Positions 9,206 through 20,943 of a DNA stretch of 64,000 nt are shown here, piece after piece. Made by a program: the position numbers and the translations under genes. Location of the stretch: assembly GCA_019095985.1 (NCBI GenBank), contig CM032669.1:59436560-59500559 (forward strand), given 5' to 3'. This stretch comes from Streblospio benedicti. Its lineage: Eukaryota > Annelida > Polychaeta > Spionida > Spionidae. Within the stretch, counting starts at the first letter, position 1, and every line of letters begins with the position of its first letter. The notes below the pieces were generated by a model. It saw only the letters and a program-made list of their open reading frames with translations, was not told the origin of the DNA and ran no database searches.

Positions 9206-10308
9206 TCTCATGGTGAAGTCTATTGGCATCACAGGTAATGCTTTAGAATGCCTTCGTTCATATTTTGAAGATAGGAAACAAGTTTTTAATGTCAATGGTT
9301 GCACTTCAAAACCACATATCCTGGATACTGGTGTTCTGCAGGGATCCATATTAGGGCCTTTTGGATTTCCGATGTATCAAGGTCCTCTTGGATCTATTAT
9401 CAGCAGTCATGGCGTCAAATACCATCTATATGCAGATGATACGCAGGTTTATATCTCATTTGATCCACCAAATAGTGATCAATCTATTAACATTCTAGAG
9501 AAGTGCATAGCTGACATTAGTAAGTGGAGGCAGAGCAATCACCTTAAGTTAAATCACGGTAAAACAGAGTTTCTTGTTCTCTGTTCTAAGTACAACAATT
9601 GCAGGGTTGAAAATGTATCATCAATCAAAATTGGAGAATCTTTGATTACAAACTCTAAGTCAGTTAGAAACATTGGAGCCATACTAGATACACATATGTC
9701 TATGGTTGACCAGATTAACTCTATTTGTCGATCATGTTACCCTCATATACGTTCCATTGGAAGAATAAGACATCTTATTACAAAGTCTGCTGCAGAAAAG
9801 CTGGTGCATGCTTTCATCTCCTCTAGGCTTGATCAGAACAATAGTCTTCTCTATGGTATTCCCATGTTACACATTAAAAAACTGCAAAGGGTCCAAAATC
9901 ATGCTGCACGCATAGTGACATTGACAGCAATATATGTTCATATTTCCCCTGTCCTGAAAGAACTACCTTGGCTACCAGTGATTTTTAGAATAAGATATAA
10001 ATTTTGTACCTTACTTTTAAATGTATACCTGGTCTTGCCCCATCATATTTATCTGGTCTGATTACTGTATACAAGCCAGCCAGAGAACTAAGATCTCAAA
10101 ATAAAGTTACCTTACGAAGGTGTAACTCCACTAACAATAGCTATGGATATTGTGCTTTCCAAACTTGTGCACCACAGCTTAGGAATGAACTACCTCATGA
10201 CATTCAAATTTGTGATAATGTGAATAGTTTCAAATCTTTAATCAAAACTCATCTTTTTAGAATTGCCTTTGATTAATTAATGTTTTTATATTATGTTGAT
10301 ATTATGAT
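9206..10308 (+). mobile_element. LINE, 5'-truncated, CR1/L2/Jockey-group reverse transcriptase (copy 1)
   Basis: A non-LTR retrotransposon tail beginning inside the reverse transcriptase. It shows TGVLQGSILGP (the conserved QGSxLGP motif), HLYADDTQVY (catalytic YADD), HLKLNHGKTEFL and SRLDQNNSLLYGIP, and the C-terminal block LQRVQNHAARIV, LPWLPVIFRI and FQTCAPQLRNELP. The frame breaks once near 10010 and resumes (10004-10276). The right end is lost in the 100-N gap. The left border TCTC|ATGGTGAAG falls inside the YqaJ-like gene. It is about 97 percent alike to the copy at 12.7-13.9 kb by eye. Confidence 0.85.
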
Positions 10309-10408
10309 NNNNNNNNNNNNNNNNNNNNNNNNNNNNNNNNNNNNNNNNNNNNNNNNNNNNNNNNNNNNNNNNNNNNNNNNNNNNNNNNNNNNNNNNNNNN
10401 NNNNNNNN
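10309..10408. other. Assembly gap (100 N)
   Basis: Exactly 100 N, a conventional scaffold gap of unknown true size. It truncates LINE copy 1 at a point where copy 2 continues for another ~220 bases. Confidence 0.99.
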
Positions 10409-10890
10409 TTGGGAAGTAGCCCACACTGGCCAGAAGGGCCAGTGTTTTGAAATCTTCACTGGCCCTTCTGATACCTTACTGGCCCTGCGAGTGGTGAAGG
10501 AGCTAAACATAACTAAGGTGGTCTAGGGGCATGCCCTTGCCCCAGAATTTTTTAAATCTAAGCGGTCATCAGAGGCTATTTTAAAGCATTTTAAAGGGTT
10601 TTAGACAAATAAAAAAGGCAGCCACATTAAGTTAAATTATACTTATTTGAATACATTTACAAGTGTAATCAGAAGAAAAAAATCATGTCGTGATAAAATG
10701 TGACTAAAATTGAGCGCTAAATGTATAGAAATACACAGCACAGATGTATTTTCAGATAAAATACCACGAATATGATCAAAATAAGACTAAATTTTATGTT
10801 CGCCATCAGGGCCAATGTTTAGGAAAAGTTACTGGCCCTTCCAAGGTTGTACTGGCCTCGGGCCGACGGGCCAGTGCCAATTTTTGTCAC
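10409..10890. repeat. Repeat with many ACTGGCC words at both ends
   Basis: About seven direct or inverted copies of ACTGGCC(C) cluster at 10425-10490 and 10825-10880, including the near-palindrome ACTGGCCAGAAGGGCCAGT. The AT-rich middle has no frame. The arrangement suggests a small dispersed element with GC-rich ends, but no clean terminal repeat or target duplication can be drawn. Confidence 0.4.
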
Positions 10891-10905
10891 TGATCTATTA
10901 AGTTC

Positions 10906-11690
10906 TCAAATTCTGCTCGCTTTGTTTTCACAGACTGAAAATTTACATTTATGATAATGAAGAGTTCCCCACCTATTTTTGTCTTTAATACTGCGAGTAA
11001 CATGAGTATTTGGAGTCGAAGAATGGACTGGTTTCATTTTAACGCTTTCGTCGGATGATGAAAACAAAGTGTCTAGGCACTCACCAAGGTGATCTACTGT
11101 TGATTCCACAGTATGTTTTAATGTCTTTCCATAATTGTTTAAATTGATGCTCCGTATTTTGTCTAGAGTTTCAGAATCTAGCATATCTTGTATTTCAGGT
11201 GGCAGCAAATTTAAAATAGGTTCACTTTCATCTTCTTCTGAAATTCCAATATCACTCTCACTTGTATCCGATGAAAGGTCACATTGACCCTATTCAGTGA
11301 TCAGTGCTTTAATATTTTGTGGTGCATAAAGATGTTGCCACACATGTTCTTTTTAGACCAAGTACATCATACGCAGCTTCTTTGTTGTCTCATGTACAAA
11401 ACTACACTTCACATCAATGTTTAGTTTATCACACACATCATCCCAACTTTGCATTTTGCCAGGCTAGTTTATGAAACGTGAAACTTGCTTGCTTTTTTCG
11501 GCATTTTTCGTGATTCATACCATGTGTCTTTAGCAAAATTGTAAATAACGTTAATGGTTTCTTCTTATCATCTCTAACACATAATTTGAAGAACTGTCCA
11601 TCAGAGGAAATGGCTGCAACATGAATTCCTGCCTCTTGGCATGCAATTGTCACTTGAGATAAGACAGTTCTCATTGAATCAGTCATTAGG
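10906..11690 (-). pseudogene. Unidentified gene remnant downstream of the YqaJ-like gene
   Basis: Minus-strand pieces read MRTVLSQVTIACQEAGIHV with AAISSDGQFFKLCVRD, then KMQSWDDVCDKLNIDVKCSF, then an acidic stretch (SSDTSESDIGISEEDESEP) and LLPPEIQDMLDSETLDKI. The SSDGQ..KLCVRD pattern recurs in uncharacterised repeat-associated proteins of invertebrates. The pieces run in the same direction as the YqaJ-like parts and could be later exons of that gene. The reading is not continuous. Function unknown. Confidence 0.4.
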
Positions 11691-12302
11691 CTGTACCCTA
11701 AAAATGAAGTAAAACCTTAGAGGAATTCATTGTACATGTACATTTTCATGTATACATCTCCTTGAGACTAACACTGAAATAGTCACATCAAATGTATTTT
11801 TATAAATAAAAACAGTATATTCATCACCTAAAGAGAATGTGTTTAAAACATGAAACCTTCCAAGTAATACTTTATTGAATTCGGTGAGAGCCTTGTTAAT
11901 TATAACTACAAACAATTGGAAGATAATGCATACACTAATGAAGTTTGGTGTGATTGAAATCCACTGCCAAGAATTTACCTGTAAGTCCATAAGCGACTGG
12001 TATTACATGGGGTAATTCAGGTGTATACATTCGATCCATGTCCGAGATCATAACAACCATGCAGGGATTCTGGTTATTTGGTATGCTGCTTCAATAGAAT
12101 CCAAGACCTGAAGAATATTAATAGACCTTCTTACTCCCAATTTATATTAAACGAAAGTAATATGCACTCTATGTGATATCGGCTCATGGCAAGTTTTGAG
12201 TTATAATTGTGCCCTTGATATTTAGGGTTGTAATGTGGTTATTCAATTATTATTCGATTTTATTTTGCAAACAATATTTGAAAATACCCTGTATACATTA
12301 CC

Positions 12303-12592
12303 TTCAATATATCCTGATGAGCTTCTGTTATATACATCTTATTGTGCAAAGTTTGTTCAAGTCTCTGGGTAAAAGATGGCTTCCATATGGTTTCACAAGT
12401 TGTATCTTCATTAGAGGAGCATTTACAGGTCTCCGCAACACATGATGGGAATTCGCCAATAAAGTTCACATGTTTTTTGACATATTCAGGTATCAGACAT
12501 TCTATAGATTTAGATGTTGCTGTTTTATTTTTTGGCTGCTGTGGGTTTTCATCATCATAGATATCTATTGCAGATTTCCAAATTTCCTCTCA
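12303..12592 (-). CDS. Exon-like segment following the YqaJ core
   Basis: The minus strand reads EEIWKSAIDIYDDENPQ, KSIECLIPEYVKKHVNFIG, EFPSCVAETCKCSSNEDTTC and TLHNKMYITEAHQDILK, and then meets a GT donor (GTAATG) near 12302. It directly follows the YqaJ C-terminal segment at 12593-12708 in the same direction, so it is probably the linker and next part of the same protein. No known domain beyond YqaJ is recognised. Confidence 0.4.
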
Positions 12593-12708
12593 CAGATGTG
12601 CATCAAACGTGACAAGTTGCGCGGTCGTACTTTTGGGGGTGTAGCAAACATACAACAGTTCATCACAATCTAGCACTTTCATTTCACTCAGAATTTGGCA
12701 AACATAAT
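12593..12708 (-). pseudogene. YqaJ-like nuclease, C-terminal part (copy 2, shortened)
   Basis: Nearly identical to 8869-8985 (SEMKVLDCDELLYVCYTPK, AQLVTFDAHL), but it stops at the LINE border about 220 bases earlier than copy 1. Compared with copy 1 it lacks the EIKCP-bearing segment, so a block deletion lies beside the LINE 5' end, at a shared AATAATG/AATATG stretch. Confidence 0.65.
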
Positions 12709-13912
12709 AATGGTGAAGTCTATTGGCATCACAGGTAATGCTTTAGAATGCCTTCGTTCATATTTTGAAGATAGGAAACAAGTTATCAATGTCAATGGTT
12801 GCACTTCAAAACCACATATCCTGGATACTGGTGTTCCGCAGGGATCCATATTAGGGTCTTTTGGATTTCCTATATATCAAGCTCCTCTTGGATCTATTAT
12901 CAGCAGTCATTGCATCAAATACCATCTATATGCAGATGATATGCAGGTTTATGTCTCATTTGATCCACCAAATGGTGATCAATCTACAACAATTGCAGGG
13001 TTGAAAATGTATCATCAATCAAAATTGGAGAATCTTTAATTACAAACTCTAAGTCAGTTAGAAACATTGGAGCCATACTAGATACACATATGTCTATGGT
13101 TGACCTGATTAACTCTATTTGTCAATCATGTTACCCTCATATACGTTCCATTGGAAGAATAAGACATCTTATTACAAAGTCTGCTGCAGAAAAGCTGGTG
13201 CATGCTTTCATCTCCTCTAGGCTTGATCAGAACAATAGTCTTCTCTCAGGTATTCCCATGTTACACATTAAAAAACTGCAAAGGGTCCAAAATCATGCTG
13301 CACGCATAGTGACATTGACGGCGAAATATGTTCATATTTCCCCTGTCCTGAAAGAACTACCTTGGCTACCAGTGATTTTTAGAATAATATATAAAATTTT
13401 GTACCTTACTTTTAAATGTATACCTGGTCTTGCCCCATCATTTATCTGATCTGATTACTGTATACAAGCCAGCCAGAGAACTAAGATCTCAAAATAAAGT
13501 TACCTTACGAAGGTGTAACTCCACAAACAATAGCTATGGATATCGTGCTTTCCAAACTTGTGCACCACAGCTTTGGAATGAACTACCTCATGACATTCAA
13601 ATTTGTGATAATGTGAATAGTTTCAAATCTTTAATCAAAACTCATCTTTTTAGAATTGCCTTTGATTAATTAATGTTTTTATATTATGTTGATATTATGA
13701 TAATTATGTTTTGTCAAATTATGCTTGTGGCGTATCTGTTTTTATCTGTTTTTATGATTCTTATTATCCTGTGATAATATTTTATATAATTGCTAATTGA
13801 TTTTATATCATCTAAATTATGTCGCATATTTTTTAAATGTTCAGCGCATTGAGCTGTCGATTTACAGGAAATGCGCTTTATAAATAAATATTATTATTAT
13901 TATTATTATTAT
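12709..13912 (+). mobile_element. LINE, 5'-truncated, same family as 9.2-10.3 kb (copy 2), with (ATT)n tail
   Basis: Same reverse-transcriptase tail as copy 1: GVPQGSILGS, YADDMQVY, RIRHLITKSAAEKLVHAF and FQTCAPQLWNELP. About 110 bases are deleted after DQST, removing the KWR..HLKLNHGKTEF segment, and there is a frame change near 13440. The full 3' region is present (13670-13890) and ends in an (ATT)n run at 13889-13912, a tail type usual for CR1/L2-group LINEs. The right border is followed by CTCTCGTCC, resuming the YqaJ-like gene. Confidence 0.85.
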
Positions 13913-14312
13913 TCTCTCGTCCATGTTTCATCGCTGATTTTGCTAAATCCCCAAATGGTGCTTTGTCTTTACCTTTTATGACATGATCAAAATGTTCAGT
14001 TTGCTTTTACAGTGTGGAAAGTCCCAGGGCATTATTCAGAGTACTTCCTGTCACTTTAGCTTTACTCCTAATTTTATGCCATTCCGGTGACAACTGTTGC
14101 ACATATATAGGATACATATCTGGAGATAAATCATTCAACCTCAAATACTGTGGATCTACACCTAAGAGACACATGTGATTCTCTTGTTTGCCAAGGTCTA
14201 TGGTATCATCGGTGCAAAACATATGCATTGTCTTAGCACAACATGAACAAATTTTGGCCAAGATATCTGTACAATCTAATAAATCCCTAATTGCTTTCTC
14301 GATTCGATACAC
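13913..14312 (-). pseudogene. YqaJ-like nuclease, N-terminal part
   Basis: The minus strand reads MYRIEKAIRDLLDCTDILAK, CSCCAKTMHMFC, GVDPQYLRLNDLSPDMYP, then LSPEWHKIRSKAKVTGSTL (the W..R...TGS entry motif of YqaJ nucleases) and GDLAKSAMKHGRE. It stops exactly where the LINE begins. The continuation INAVATLVGKIL is found at the left border of LINE copy 1 (9205). The gene is thus split by retrotransposition and is probably dead. Confidence 0.65.
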
Positions 14313-14495
14313 TGCCGTCTTTAGACCACTGATAGCGTAACTCAGCTTTGTTTCTGACCAATTGGGCCCAGCCTCTTTAAGAAGTCTTTTATGTGTAGTG
14401 CTTCTTGAGTTTTAACTCCCTAAGTTCCTTGATTCGGAGGCCAGTGAAAGTTACAATTTCTTTGTAGAGACTGTATATTTTTGAGTTCTCATTTT

Positions 14496-14662
14496 TGATT
14501 TGATTTGATTTATTTCGTTTATCACAGGCATATTAATTACAAAGTAAATAAAAGATTACAAATAGGTAAAAAATATAAATAGAAGTAAAATTGAATAGAG
14601 ATATACAAATATAATAAAAAAAAGAACCATGTGACAAACAAGGAGCACTAAAAAGATATCCA
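14496..14662 (-). mobile_element. Remnant of a LINE 3' end with (CAAAT)n tail
   Basis: The minus strand ends in GATAAACGAAATAAATCAAATCAAATC, a LINE-type 3' UTR with a short pentamer tail; on the plus strand this is the GATTTGATTTGATTTATTTCG at about 14497-14520. No coding part remains. It abuts the end of the GTSF1-like gene. Confidence 0.45.
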
Positions 14663-14663
14663 T

Positions 14664-17530
14664 TTAAAATGGAAAGTCTTCGATTATACTGGGTAGAAAC
14701 ACTTTGCTTTTGTTTTCTATGTGATCTAGGATGTCTGTTATTGCCCTCAATAAGCTCTTTTCATTTTCCAGAGTTTTAACCCTTTCTTCAAGTGTAGGAG
14801 ATGATTCATTTCCAAACAAATCCACATCACCAAGATTTTTCCCAAATCCCATTGATATCTTCTTTCCATCAAATGGCAATTTACACGAGTTTCCATTATT
14901 ATTGATGACACTGAAGTTTTGTATATTCTTATTCAGTATTCCAGGTTTTGCGCATTGCTCCTCAAATATTTCTGTTTCTTGCCGAAAGGTTTTAAGATCT
15001 GGACATACAAAATTTACTTTGGCATGAGCAGCACTCCCTTTTTGTTTACTAACTTCATCCTGACCTTGACATTTAAGGCCACCCATAAATCTTATAAATT
15101 TTGACTTGAACAGCCTGTAGTATCCAACTGCCCAAAACTGTTTCACATTAGGGCTGTAGCGCATGGCAAATGCATTGCCATGTTCATGAAATTTTACGAC
15201 ATCAAGAGAAAGTCTATCCTTCTTACTTAGAACTGATGGAGAACTATCCTTGTTTTTTGATGATATTGCTGAAAAATGTTCTTTTTTAGTTATGGTTGGC
15301 TCAATTAAAGTGGACATTGAGCATTTCATTTCATTGCTGCTACAATCCAAATCATCAAGTGCAAAGTCAACCTTCTTGATTGGTTTTTGTAGCTGTCTAG
15401 TATGTAATTCACCATTGACATCATCATTTTTATCATGGAAAGTACTCAAGTTTTTCATTTGATCTTCAACAGAGGTATTCATATATGTGGAGTGTTGGGA
15501 ATGTCCATACCTTCATTAGATATATAGTTTTCAGTGGAAAAACTTTTTTAGAATATATTTTGGGAAGATTGGACCTCTTATATCCATTTCACAGCATTCA
15601 GCATAGTCTCTATAAGAGCTGCTTATCATTTCTGATGCAAAATCATCATTAGATTGAGAATTACCTTGAATAGGTGGTGAATTTGTAAGACCATCAACTG
15701 AATGGCAGTTTGACGCATTTGGAATTTGATTATGAAATGTTTCAGTTTTACTAAATACATTCATTACTATCAATTTTAGGATATAGATGAAATGATTTGA
15801 AGTGTTTCTTTTCAGTTCCTATTGAAACACTGTTATCTGGTCCTTTAAAATCATATGAAGACACACATGGTACAGTTAGATCTGGCAAAGTTTTAAATGG
15901 TTTGTTTTTTGTATTGGCTCCAAAAATACGCTGATTATTCATCCCTGGATTCCCCGCACTATTTACGATTTGAGAAATGTACATGTACCGGTCACTGGGA
16001 GAGCAGACTGGATGAACAGTATAGTTATTGGAAGTGTTTTGATATTCAGATTGATTTTTATTAGTAGAATGCTGATTGACAACATCGATTTTCAGTGAAT
16101 TATCATCCTTCGGCCAAAGAATCTTTCTGTTATCATTTATTGGATGAACAGGACTTAATTTTATCACAGCTTCCTCTGGGGAGTCGTCAAACTCTAAATG
16201 TTTGTTTTGGTTAAAAGAATATTCAGGATGAACATGCATATCATTTTGGGAAACATTTGGACCGAACCGTACATTCATATTTGATGGAGTCCTGCACGGA
16301 CTTTTACTCATACATCAATATTCTCTGCAAAATTCTGCTTGAATAGGACTGATATTTTTCACATCAATTAGTAAAGAATTGTCAATGCAGTTTGCATCAC
16401 CACCATCAAATGATTCAATGTCACTACATTCATGTTTAGGAATATATCTTCCCACAGAGGCACATGCAATATCATTTGAAATGCAATTGATGTTATTCCG
16501 TCTCATGGTATCTTCTTGTGATAAAGAGCTTACATTAACACAATCTTCAATTAGATGAATTTCTGGGTTGTCTTCAAGACTACCTAGATTTTGATCTTTG
16601 AAACAACTTTCCACATAGCTTGCATTGATCTCTGTCATTTCATCTTTTGATAGCTGTGAAATAAATTCATTGATAGTTGCCAACACGTTTTCACTATTTG
16701 GTTTTAATGCAAATTTCATAACTGCAATTCGGTAGTGGCATTTTTGTTGCTGCATATTCATCATCTGTCTTCTGATATTGTTCACTTTCCACACAAACCT
16801 TATTTGATCCATTCGTTATTATACAGGAATTTTGGAAGTCAATATTTCTATACATTGCTCCTGATGCTTCAATAGGTTTTGTTGTACCTCCACTAGTATT
16901 TATATCATTCTCAATCCAGACGTTTCTCTTTCCGTCTTGTATATTGCAATTAGCTTCATTTTTGGACATTTTGTTTGGCACAGATACATTTATCTGTGAA
17001 AACAACTGTGGATGGTTTACCAAACCTTGCGCATTCAATGAAGTGCCCCAATTCAAATCATCACAAGCATATCCTGTCATATGACATTGGGCTTTACACA
17101 AAACACTTTTCATTCTGGATAAGCAAACAGGAGATGATGTCATAAAATCTTCCTTTACAGTGGAGTGAGCTACGGTTTCTGCCTCCCAATCGTTATTAGT
17201 GTGGTGCATATTCTCTGCAATTTTCTCCATCTCATCGTTCCAAGATGATAGACTTTGCATTGCAGATATCCATTCCTTCTCACTTTCATAAACACCTCTA
17301 TCAGGACAGTTGAGAATGTGATCATCTAGATTATCTTTTAGAACAATATGAGAGGCATTGTAGAAGCAACTGGCCATGTTTTGAGCTATACCAAAATTAT
17401 TTTTCTTACACTTGGTGTAATGAAAATGCCACTTCTTAATCCTGATATCAATTTGACATAATGGGCATTTTCTCAGAGGTTCATTTCTCAGAGGGTCAAG
17501 GTCTTCTGAAGAAATCAAATGACTGGCCAT
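14664..17530 (-). CDS. Long GTSF1-like CHHC zinc-finger protein (copy 1), frame-broken
   Basis: GTSF1/Asterix proteins bind Piwi-clade proteins and are needed for piRNA-guided silencing of transposons in the germline. From the likely start at 17530 (MASHLISSEDLDP) there are two CHHC-type fingers. Finger 1 spans residues 22-41 (C22, C25 or another ligand, H37, C41) and finger 2 spans 55-75 (C55, H61, H71, C75: a perfect U11-48K/GTSF spacing). A long, polar, low-complexity tail follows, and a C-terminal domain-like block with SPNVKQFWAVGYYRLFK and FIRFMGGLKCQGQ. The total is about 950 codons without recognisable introns, against roughly 170 residues for GTSF1. Several frame changes lie in homopolymers, and an in-frame TGA occurs near 16312 in both copies. 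Either a retrocopy or real gene with sequence errors. Confidence 0.6.
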
Positions 17531-17783
17531 AGATAGATTAAAGAAACAGACTTTTGTAAGCTTATCAATTGATGTAAAAATTGCTATTCTATAAACTATT
17601 ATCATTCGAGATCAAAATAAAAACGATTTGAAGTGCCCTGATTAAAATAGTTACAGCTGTAATAAAGTCAAGTAAATTTTCCAGTATATTAATAGCCGAA
17701 TTGATAAAAAGTATATAAGGTGTATAGTTTCAATGATTGTAAAAGAAGTATATATACAAATATTTTCTAGTAAACACAAGCCA

Positions 17784-20430
17784 GAACCAGAGCTTATGAA
17801 ATTAGTTGTTGTGAACTAGGGTTGAATGCTAGATTTGACAGCTTATGGCCTGGGTTCTGGTAACACTGCTAGGAGTGTAGCTTCAGAAAACAATAAATGT
17901 TCATATCAATATAGAAAATCATAAAGAATTTGGATCAATGACAAAAGAGGCGGTGGCTGAACTGTCCTGAATAAGCTTCTGGTGGCCCAGGACCACTGGG
18001 TTATCCTTATTGTTCGGTTGTGTGAACCTTATTTTATTTGTCTGTTATTCTGACTATTCACAGTAAAAAATTGTTTATGTTCATTAGTATTTGAGTTGGT
18101 TGAGGTTTTTGGGTGACCATTTCCATGATGTGCCACATATGGCCAGGAGACACCTATTGTAAGTGACAGCTTAATTAATCCTCCAACATAAAAAAGGGAT
18201 AATTGATTTCACAGGAGTCGGCTGCCTTTTTCAATGCCTGCTGGGACCAAAAGTGATGAGAGGGATTTTGATTTCAAGAAAGAGGATGAAGTGTTATGAA
18301 GTGGCTTTGGTTTCCATTTTTAGTCACGGATTCCACACAGAACTGACCCCTCCCCATTTGACCTGTGACCTCTTAGGAAAAAAATATTGTGCTGGCTAGG
18401 AAGTCTTGATAATGATTTTGGACTCGAGGGGATTGTGTATAAATTCCTTAATATTTCATATTAATCATCAAAATGGAATACGAGTGTGGTGTGTATTTCT
18501 TAAAATCAAGCAGTTGTTATCCCTTCTTTTTTGTCTTGTGTTGAAATGATAGACACTTGTAGCTCTGGTTATTTTTTTATGACCTATTTATTCAACTGAA
18601 TAATAGGTATCATGATGATTTGATTCAGAAAATAATCACAACTAATTGTTTTTTGAGCCACTTCTCGATTTACTCTAATTTGCATAAAGTCTTTTCTTCT
18701 GATCTCAATGTCAATTAGGGGGTGGTGTCACCAGGTGTTTTTACTTGCTTCAATTTGACACTTTTCACAGATCAAAATGAAAGCTAACACAGTGATGGAC
18801 AGATGTTAGAAATCCGATTTAGGGAGAAACCACTAATTAGAATAGGAATATTAGTACAGGCGTGTGCAAAGTTTCACACTGAACACTAAGGGGCCATTAA
18901 ATTTGACTTTGCTGCCTGCTTCTTTTCAACATAAAATCACCAAACTATAGATGCAATGCTCTTTGTTTAGTGATAAAAATAATGTCAAAAGAAGTTATGA
19001 ATTATAAAAAATCCGAATTGGGAAAGTCTACTTTTGTAAAACAATAACTTGTTTAATGAAGCAACGGATTGAAGCATTTTTCCTTTATTATAACACATTT
19101 TAATGCAATGGTATTGAAAATCAGCTCAAAACAGAGTGTTGCGTGTTGAAACTGTCAGAATGCTGCGCCTGTCAGTAGAACAAAACCATCAGCACACTGT
19201 CACTAAGAATGCAGATTTTTATCAGGAGTGTCAACAGGCGGATCCATAGAGACCTGTGGATTAGTGCGCTTGGTTGCTACACATCAAAACGTTCATTTCA
19301 TTTGCCACCATCTCTCATGCCTGGTAATTCATTTGATTAGCAACTTTATGGATGAACTCTTTTAATATGATTCATGGTAAAAAAAGTGAACTGCTGCTTT
19401 GTGGTGGTGGCTACCGCGCACCTATTGTATTGGCGGCATGCAATGGTTGATGCACTGTAAGAACATGTGCATTTTTGTAATCACTTTTGGAAATAGATGA
19501 GTCATTTTTTGCTCTTCAAGCATAACTGGAGTATGGACATTTTTTTTTTTTTTTTTCAGTGTATAAATTTATTGGTGAACAAAATTTCTGGTGAAATAAA
19601 CAAGAAGAAAACTATCACATGAGGTCGTGTATAGATGTATTTCACGATAAGCATAAATGACAAATGTGAAGCAAGAAAATTACCACCATTTATTCCATCT
19701 AAAACCCATAATAATCAGTAAAATCACCAATAAATCATCACGCATTGCATTTAACAAAGAAAAAAGTCACACATAAATAAAATGTGAATCAAGTTTTGCT
19801 GGCGGAATGGTCAACCCTAATATGGAAGCCCCACGAGACCAATGTATTCTCTATTATCACTAATGTTCCTGTCCGTGGAATGGCCACTTAATGACTTAAT
19901 GCCCTCAATCGTGACACCTCGGCTTTTTAACCGATGCCCTTATTATAATCCGCTTGCCGTTTCTACATTAAGCTTACTATGAAATATGTACGACAAATCT
20001 GGATTGTAATAAACGGATTGGAAACGTTAAAACTTGTTTGTTTATGACTTTTTGATAGCAGAAAATGAGCCTCTTGATATTTATTTGGCTACGAAGTACG
20101 AATATGATTTATATTTCATCATTGAGTATAATTGAAGTTTTTCAATCACTAGTGATATGTGTTTTATTCACAAGAATATTTACAAGAATATTTTACCAGG
20201 CATGCATAATGTCGTAGTTAAAATTGGTAATGGTTGTGTTGAGCATTACTCTTTTCATGTTGAATGACAGATACTTTTCCAAATATAATCTATTATGTAT
20301 AACGTTGCATGTATGTGCCTAAAGATATATGTGTACTCATTACAGTTTCATCCTGTTGCATCTTCCACTGTATATAGATATTGTTACTCATCAGGTGGAT
20401 GATTACAAAACAACGATGACTCAAATGAGA
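17784..20430. other. 2.6 kb of unique non-coding DNA, possible regulatory region
   Basis: No frame with protein similarity, no repeat shared with the rest of the window and no inverted repeats were found. The DNA is notably rich in TAAT/ATTA-type and ACAAT/ATTGT words typical of homeodomain and Sox sites (for example near 17985-18040, 18570-18720 and 19290-19370), and it looks less degenerate than its surroundings. A T-run sits at 19541-19557. A regulatory role is inference only. Confidence 0.3.
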
Positions 20431-20448
20431 TTTTATTTTTAGAGCAAT

Positions 20449-20628
20449 TTGTTTCAGGCATACTCACCTTATATAGCAGTCAAATTAGGCCTATGGGCTG
20501 TTTTCGCTTGTATTTCATATTTAAACGAAAAAGAGGATTTTATTTTGTGGTGGCTACTTAATGATAAACCACTAGGTTCTATGCTTGATTTTTTTTATGC
20601 AACACACATTTTTAAACGTTTACAGGTA
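20449..20628 (+). CDS. Possible exon of an unknown membrane-protein gene
   Basis: Between a TTTCAG acceptor and a GTAATA donor lies a frame reading AYSPYIAVKLGLWAVFACIS, then KEDFILWWLLNDKP and FFYATHIFKRLQ, hydrophobic and aromatic enough for a membrane segment. It does not match a family I recognise and has no partner exon nearby. It could be chance. Confidence 0.2.
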
Positions 20629-20699
20629 ATAGAACGGACGGCAAGAGAAGTTCTGTATAGAAGTCTAAAAGTACATGCGTAAAATGGGTCCTTAGTTAG

Positions 20700-20943
20700 T
20701 GCTCTAGATCTTTCCAAAAGGCCCCCTTTTTTTTTCCCCAGTTTTATTTTTAAAAAATTTTTTAATCCCCAAAAGTTTTTTATGGCTTTTCCCCCAAATT
20801 ATCGTACCATTTTCAAAAACAATCTCCAACCTAAAAATTTTATNNNNNNNNNNNNNNNNNNNNNNNNNNNNNNNNNNNNNNNNNNNNNNNNNNNNNNNNN
20901 NNNNNNNNNNNNNNNNNNNNNNNNNNNNNNNNNNNNNNNNNNN
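20700..20943. other. Low-quality read end followed by a 100-N assembly gap
   Basis: From about 20716 to 20843 the sequence becomes a stutter of homopolymers (C-, T- and A-runs such as CCCCCTTTTTTTTTCCCC and AAAAAATTTTTT), the look of a poor read tail rather than biology. Exactly 100 N follow (20844-20943). Confidence 0.8.

Noticed and set aside
10286-10510. Frames spanning the N gaps (also at 20704-21021)
   Set aside because: They read through unknown bases and carry no evidence.
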